From assembly GCF_000429065.1 (NCBI RefSeq), contig NZ_KE386844.1:1-64000 (forward strand): a stretch of 64,000 nucleotides of DNA. Direction: 5' to 3'. Made by a program: the position numbers and the translations under genes. This stretch comes from Silanimonas lenta DSM 16282. Its GTDB lineage: Bacteria; Pseudomonadota; Gammaproteobacteria; Xanthomonadales; Xanthomonadaceae. Under the pieces are notes generated by a model. That model did not search any database and was not told the DNA's origin. It saw nothing but the letters and a program-made list of their open reading frames with translations. Shown here piece after piece: positions 61,989 through 64,000 of this stretch (the stretch's first letter is position 1; each line of letters starts with the position of its first letter).

Positions 61989-63546
61989 GCCGCCCTCGCG
62001 CGCCGCCCTGCAGGCCGCGGCCAGCCAGCGCCTGCATCCGCTGTCCTGGCTGTTCTTGCTGCTGGCGCAGCTGCGGGCCTTTGCCCTGCCGCTCCTGGTG
62101 CTGCTGTTCGGCGGCGGGCGGCGCGAGGACGGGATCGCCGATCTCATCGGCCTGCTGGCCGCCGGCCTGCTGGCCCTCACGGCGGTGTGGCGCTACTTCA
62201 CCTACCACTACGGCTTCCTTGGCCAGGCCCTGGTGATCCGCAGCGGCCTTTTGCAGCGCAACCTGCGGCTCGTGCCCTTCGACCGGGTGCAGAACGTCAC
62301 CGTGCACCAGAACCTGCTGCACCGCCTGTTCGGCGTGGCCTCGGTGCGGCTGGAATCGGCCGGCGGCCTCGGCCAGGCCGAGGCGCAGATGGACGTGCTC
62401 CGGCTCGATCAGGCCCGGGCCCTCGAGGCCCTGGTGCGGCAGGGCGCGCAGCGCGCGCGGGCTGCCGCCGCGGCCAGTGGCGAGGGGCCCGAGGCAGCCA
62501 CGCCCGCCGAGCCCGCGCCCGTGCTCTGGCTGCACCTGCCCATGCGCGAGCTCGTGCGCCTCGGCCTGATCTCCAACCGCGGCATGCTGGTGGTGGCGGC
62601 CCTCTTCGCCGCGCTCTCGCAGGCCGGCGATGCGGTGATGAAGCCGCTCGGCAACCAGCTCTACGCCGGCCTCAAGGAAGGCGAGAGCTGGGCCGCCAGC
62701 CTGCACCTGGGGCCGCTGGCCTATGGCCTTGCCAGCCTGCTGTTGCTGCTCGGCCTGCTGGCCCTGGTGCGGGCGCTCTCGGTGGCGCTCGCCATCGTGC
62801 AGTTCCACGATTTCCGCCTGCTGGCCGGAGAACGCGAGCTGAGCGTGGAGCGCGGCCTGCTGAGCCGGGTGCGCGCCCACCTGCCGAAGCGCCGCGTCCA
62901 GGCCTACACCCTGCACGAGAGCCTGCTGCACCGCTGGTTCGGACGCCGCAGCCTGAGCGTGGACCGCGCCGCCCTGGAGACCGGCAACGAGGCCGCCGCC
63001 CTGCGCGAGCTGGTGCCGCTCGCCACGCCCGAGGCCATGGACGGCATGCTGCAACGGCTGCTGCCCGAGGGCAGCTGGCCGCCCCGGCACTGGCAGCCGC
63101 TGCATCCGCGGGCCTGGCGCCGGGTGGCCTTTCCCGGGCTGCTGGCCACGCTCGCCGCCAGCGGGCTGCTGGTGGCCTGGAAGGGCCTTCCCGGACTCTG
63201 GCTGCTGCTGCTCCTGCCGCTCGTGGTGCTGCGGGCCCGGATCTGGGCCCGCTACTCGGCCTGGTCGCTCGAGGGCGGCGTCATCAGCGTCCGCCAGGGC
63301 TGGCTCGACCGCCACTGGCGCTTCGCCGAGGTGCGCAAGCTGCATGCCCTGGAGCTGCGGCAGTCACCCTTCGACCGCCGCCACGGCATGGCCAGCCTGC
63401 ACCTGGACAGCCTGGGGGCGCACCCGATGGCCCCGCCGCTGCGCATTCCCTACCTGCCGGTGGCAGAGGCGGTGCGCCTCGCCGCCGCCCTGCGCGCCGG
63501 CATGCCGCGCGATGCCGGCGTCAGTCGCGCCAGAACTGCGGCGTGA
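61972..63546 (+). CDS. Bacterial PH-domain membrane protein (YdbT-like)
   Basis: A 524-residue protein with three bPH2 domains (about residues 75-145, 270-340 and 420-500) alternating with pairs of membrane helices. The domain signature recurs: VIRSGLLQRNLRLVPFDRVQNV, SVERGLLSRVRAHLPKRRVQAY and SVRQGWLDRHWRFAEVRKLHAL. It is the partner of the YdbS-like protein upstream, whose stop codon lies 17 bases inside this gene. Its 3' end overlaps the convergent trkH gene by 26 bases. Confidence 0.85.
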   Translation: MSLPAEPPSRAALQAAASQRLHPLSWLFLLLAQLRAFALPLLVLLFGGGRREDGIADLIGLLAAGLLALTAVWRYFTYHYGFLGQALVIRSGLLQRNLRLVPFDRVQNVTVHQNLLHRLFGVASVRLESAGGLGQAEAQMDVLRLDQARALEALVRQGAQRARAAAAASGEGPEAATPAEPAPVLWLHLPMRELVRLGLISNRGMLVVAALFAALSQAGDAVMKPLGNQLYAGLKEGESWAASLHLGPLAYGLASLLLLLGLLALVRALSVALAIVQFHDFRLLAGERELSVERGLLSRVRAHLPKRRVQAYTLHESLLHRWFGRRSLSVDRAALETGNEAAALRELVPLATPEAMDGMLQRLLPEGSWPPRHWQPLHPRAWRRVAFPGLLATLAASGLLVAWKGLPGLWLLLLLPLVVLRARIWARYSAWSLEGGVISVRQGWLDRHWRFAEVRKLHALELRQSPFDRRHGMASLHLDSLGAHPMAPPLRIPYLPVAEAVRLAAALRAGMPRDAGVSRARTAA

Positions 63547-64000
63547 GCAGCACCAGCAGGGTGAAGACCTCGAGGCGGCCCGCCACCATGGCGAAGCTGG
63601 CCAGCCAGAGCTGCAGCCCATCGAAGGCCTGGAAGGTGGTCGCCACCTCGCCGAGGCCGGGGCCGAGGTTGTTGAGGGTGGCAGTGGTGGCGCCGAAGGC
63701 GGTGAGGATGTCCACGCCGGTGGCGGTGAGCGCCAGCATGATGGCCACGAAGACCAGCACGTAGAGCGTGCAGAAGCCCGCCACGGTGATCACCACGCTC
63801 TCCGAGACCCGCTTGCCGCCCACCTTCACCAGGAACTGGCCCTTGGGGTGCACCAGCTGCTTTAGCTCGCGCAGGCCCTGGCGGACGATCATCTGTACCC
63901 GCGCCAGCTTCATGCCGCCGGTGGTGGAGCCAGCGCAGCCGCCGATGAAGGACAGCACCATGAGCCCCAGCGGCGCCAGGCCCGGCCAGTCGGCGAAACC
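63521..64000 (-). CDS. trkH: TrkH-family potassium uptake protein, C-terminal part
   Basis: The last 159 residues of a TrkH/KtrB-type potassium transporter; the N-terminal two thirds lie beyond the right edge. The selectivity-loop signature GCAGSTTGGMK is followed by the gating-region helix KLARVQMIVRQGLRELKQL, then VVITVAGFCTLYVLVFVAIM and the last membrane hairpin with TTATLNNLGPGLG. The frame stays open to position 64000, so there is no start here. Its stop overlaps the 3' end of the convergent YdbT-like gene. TrkA is not seen in the window. Confidence 0.93.
   Translation of the reverse strand, partial: GFADWPGLAPLGLMVLSFIGGCAGSTTGGMKLARVQMIVRQGLRELKQLVHPKGQFLVKVGGKRVSESVVITVAGFCTLYVLVFVAIMLALTATGVDILTAFGATTATLNNLGPGLGEVATTFQAFDGLQLWLASFAMVAGRLEVFTLLVLLTPQFWRD

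Overview
This is a very GC-rich, gene-dense chromosomal segment of a gammaproteobacterium, most likely order Lysobacterales (Xanthomonadales). That placement is an inference from gene order and protein character: algZ-algR-hemC, gpmI-envC-ctpA, lptM-dapF-DUF484-xerC, a complete Entner-Doudoroff cluster, many exported peptidases, an MHYT hybrid kinase next to an HD-GYP regulator, and rpoD followed by a CAU tRNA. Nearly all of the window is coding and most neighbouring genes overlap or touch.

Region 1-9420 is the accessory part. It holds an RHS (YD-repeat) polymorphic toxin locus read leftwards: a large secreted RHS protein with a short caspase-like tip, an overlapping exported Sel1-like candidate immunity gene, then a displaced orphan copy of the RHS core with a different tip, then a 54-codon membrane-protein gene that is a candidate second immunity gene. 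A 770-bp direct repeat links the two RHS copies. The locus is boxed in by insertion sequences: the edge of an IS3-family element at 1-92, a deleted IS3 remnant at about 7068-8000, and an intact IS481-family element at 8395-9414. An integron attC-like site and a truncated membrane-protein gene lie between the last two. Local base composition is visibly less GC-rich in the RHS N-terminal part, the tips and the immunity genes.

Region 9463-25900 is core housekeeping: an EamA transporter, gpmI-envC-ctpA, a beta-helix-like repeat protein, M28 and M1 peptidases, an alpha/beta hydrolase, a GspE/PilB-like ATPase that has lost its Walker A segment, ubiE, a DUF971 protein, and lptM-dapF-DUF484-xerC. Region 26038-35266 is sugar catabolism: zwf-pgl-edd-glk-eda, a LacI-family regulator, a DUF442 phosphatase-like lipoprotein and a secreted alpha-amylase. 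Together these take polymeric glucan to glucose, glucose 6-phosphate and pyruvate.

Region 35368-45793 has two translationally coupled prolyl oligopeptidases, a lipocalin, a four-repeat cysteine-rich secreted protein, a patatin, a WYL regulator, an SLC13/TrkA-C transporter and a LolA-like protein. Region 45818-57879 has hemC-algR-algZ, a desaturase/ferredoxin-reductase pair controlled from a divergent TetR gene through a clear operator, an esterase, a 2OG-Fe oxygenase and the HD-GYP/hybrid-kinase pair. Region 58023-64000 has the tRNA, rpoD, dtd, an LpxL-like acyltransferase, two bacterial-PH-domain membrane proteins and the C-terminal part of trkH, which runs off the right edge.
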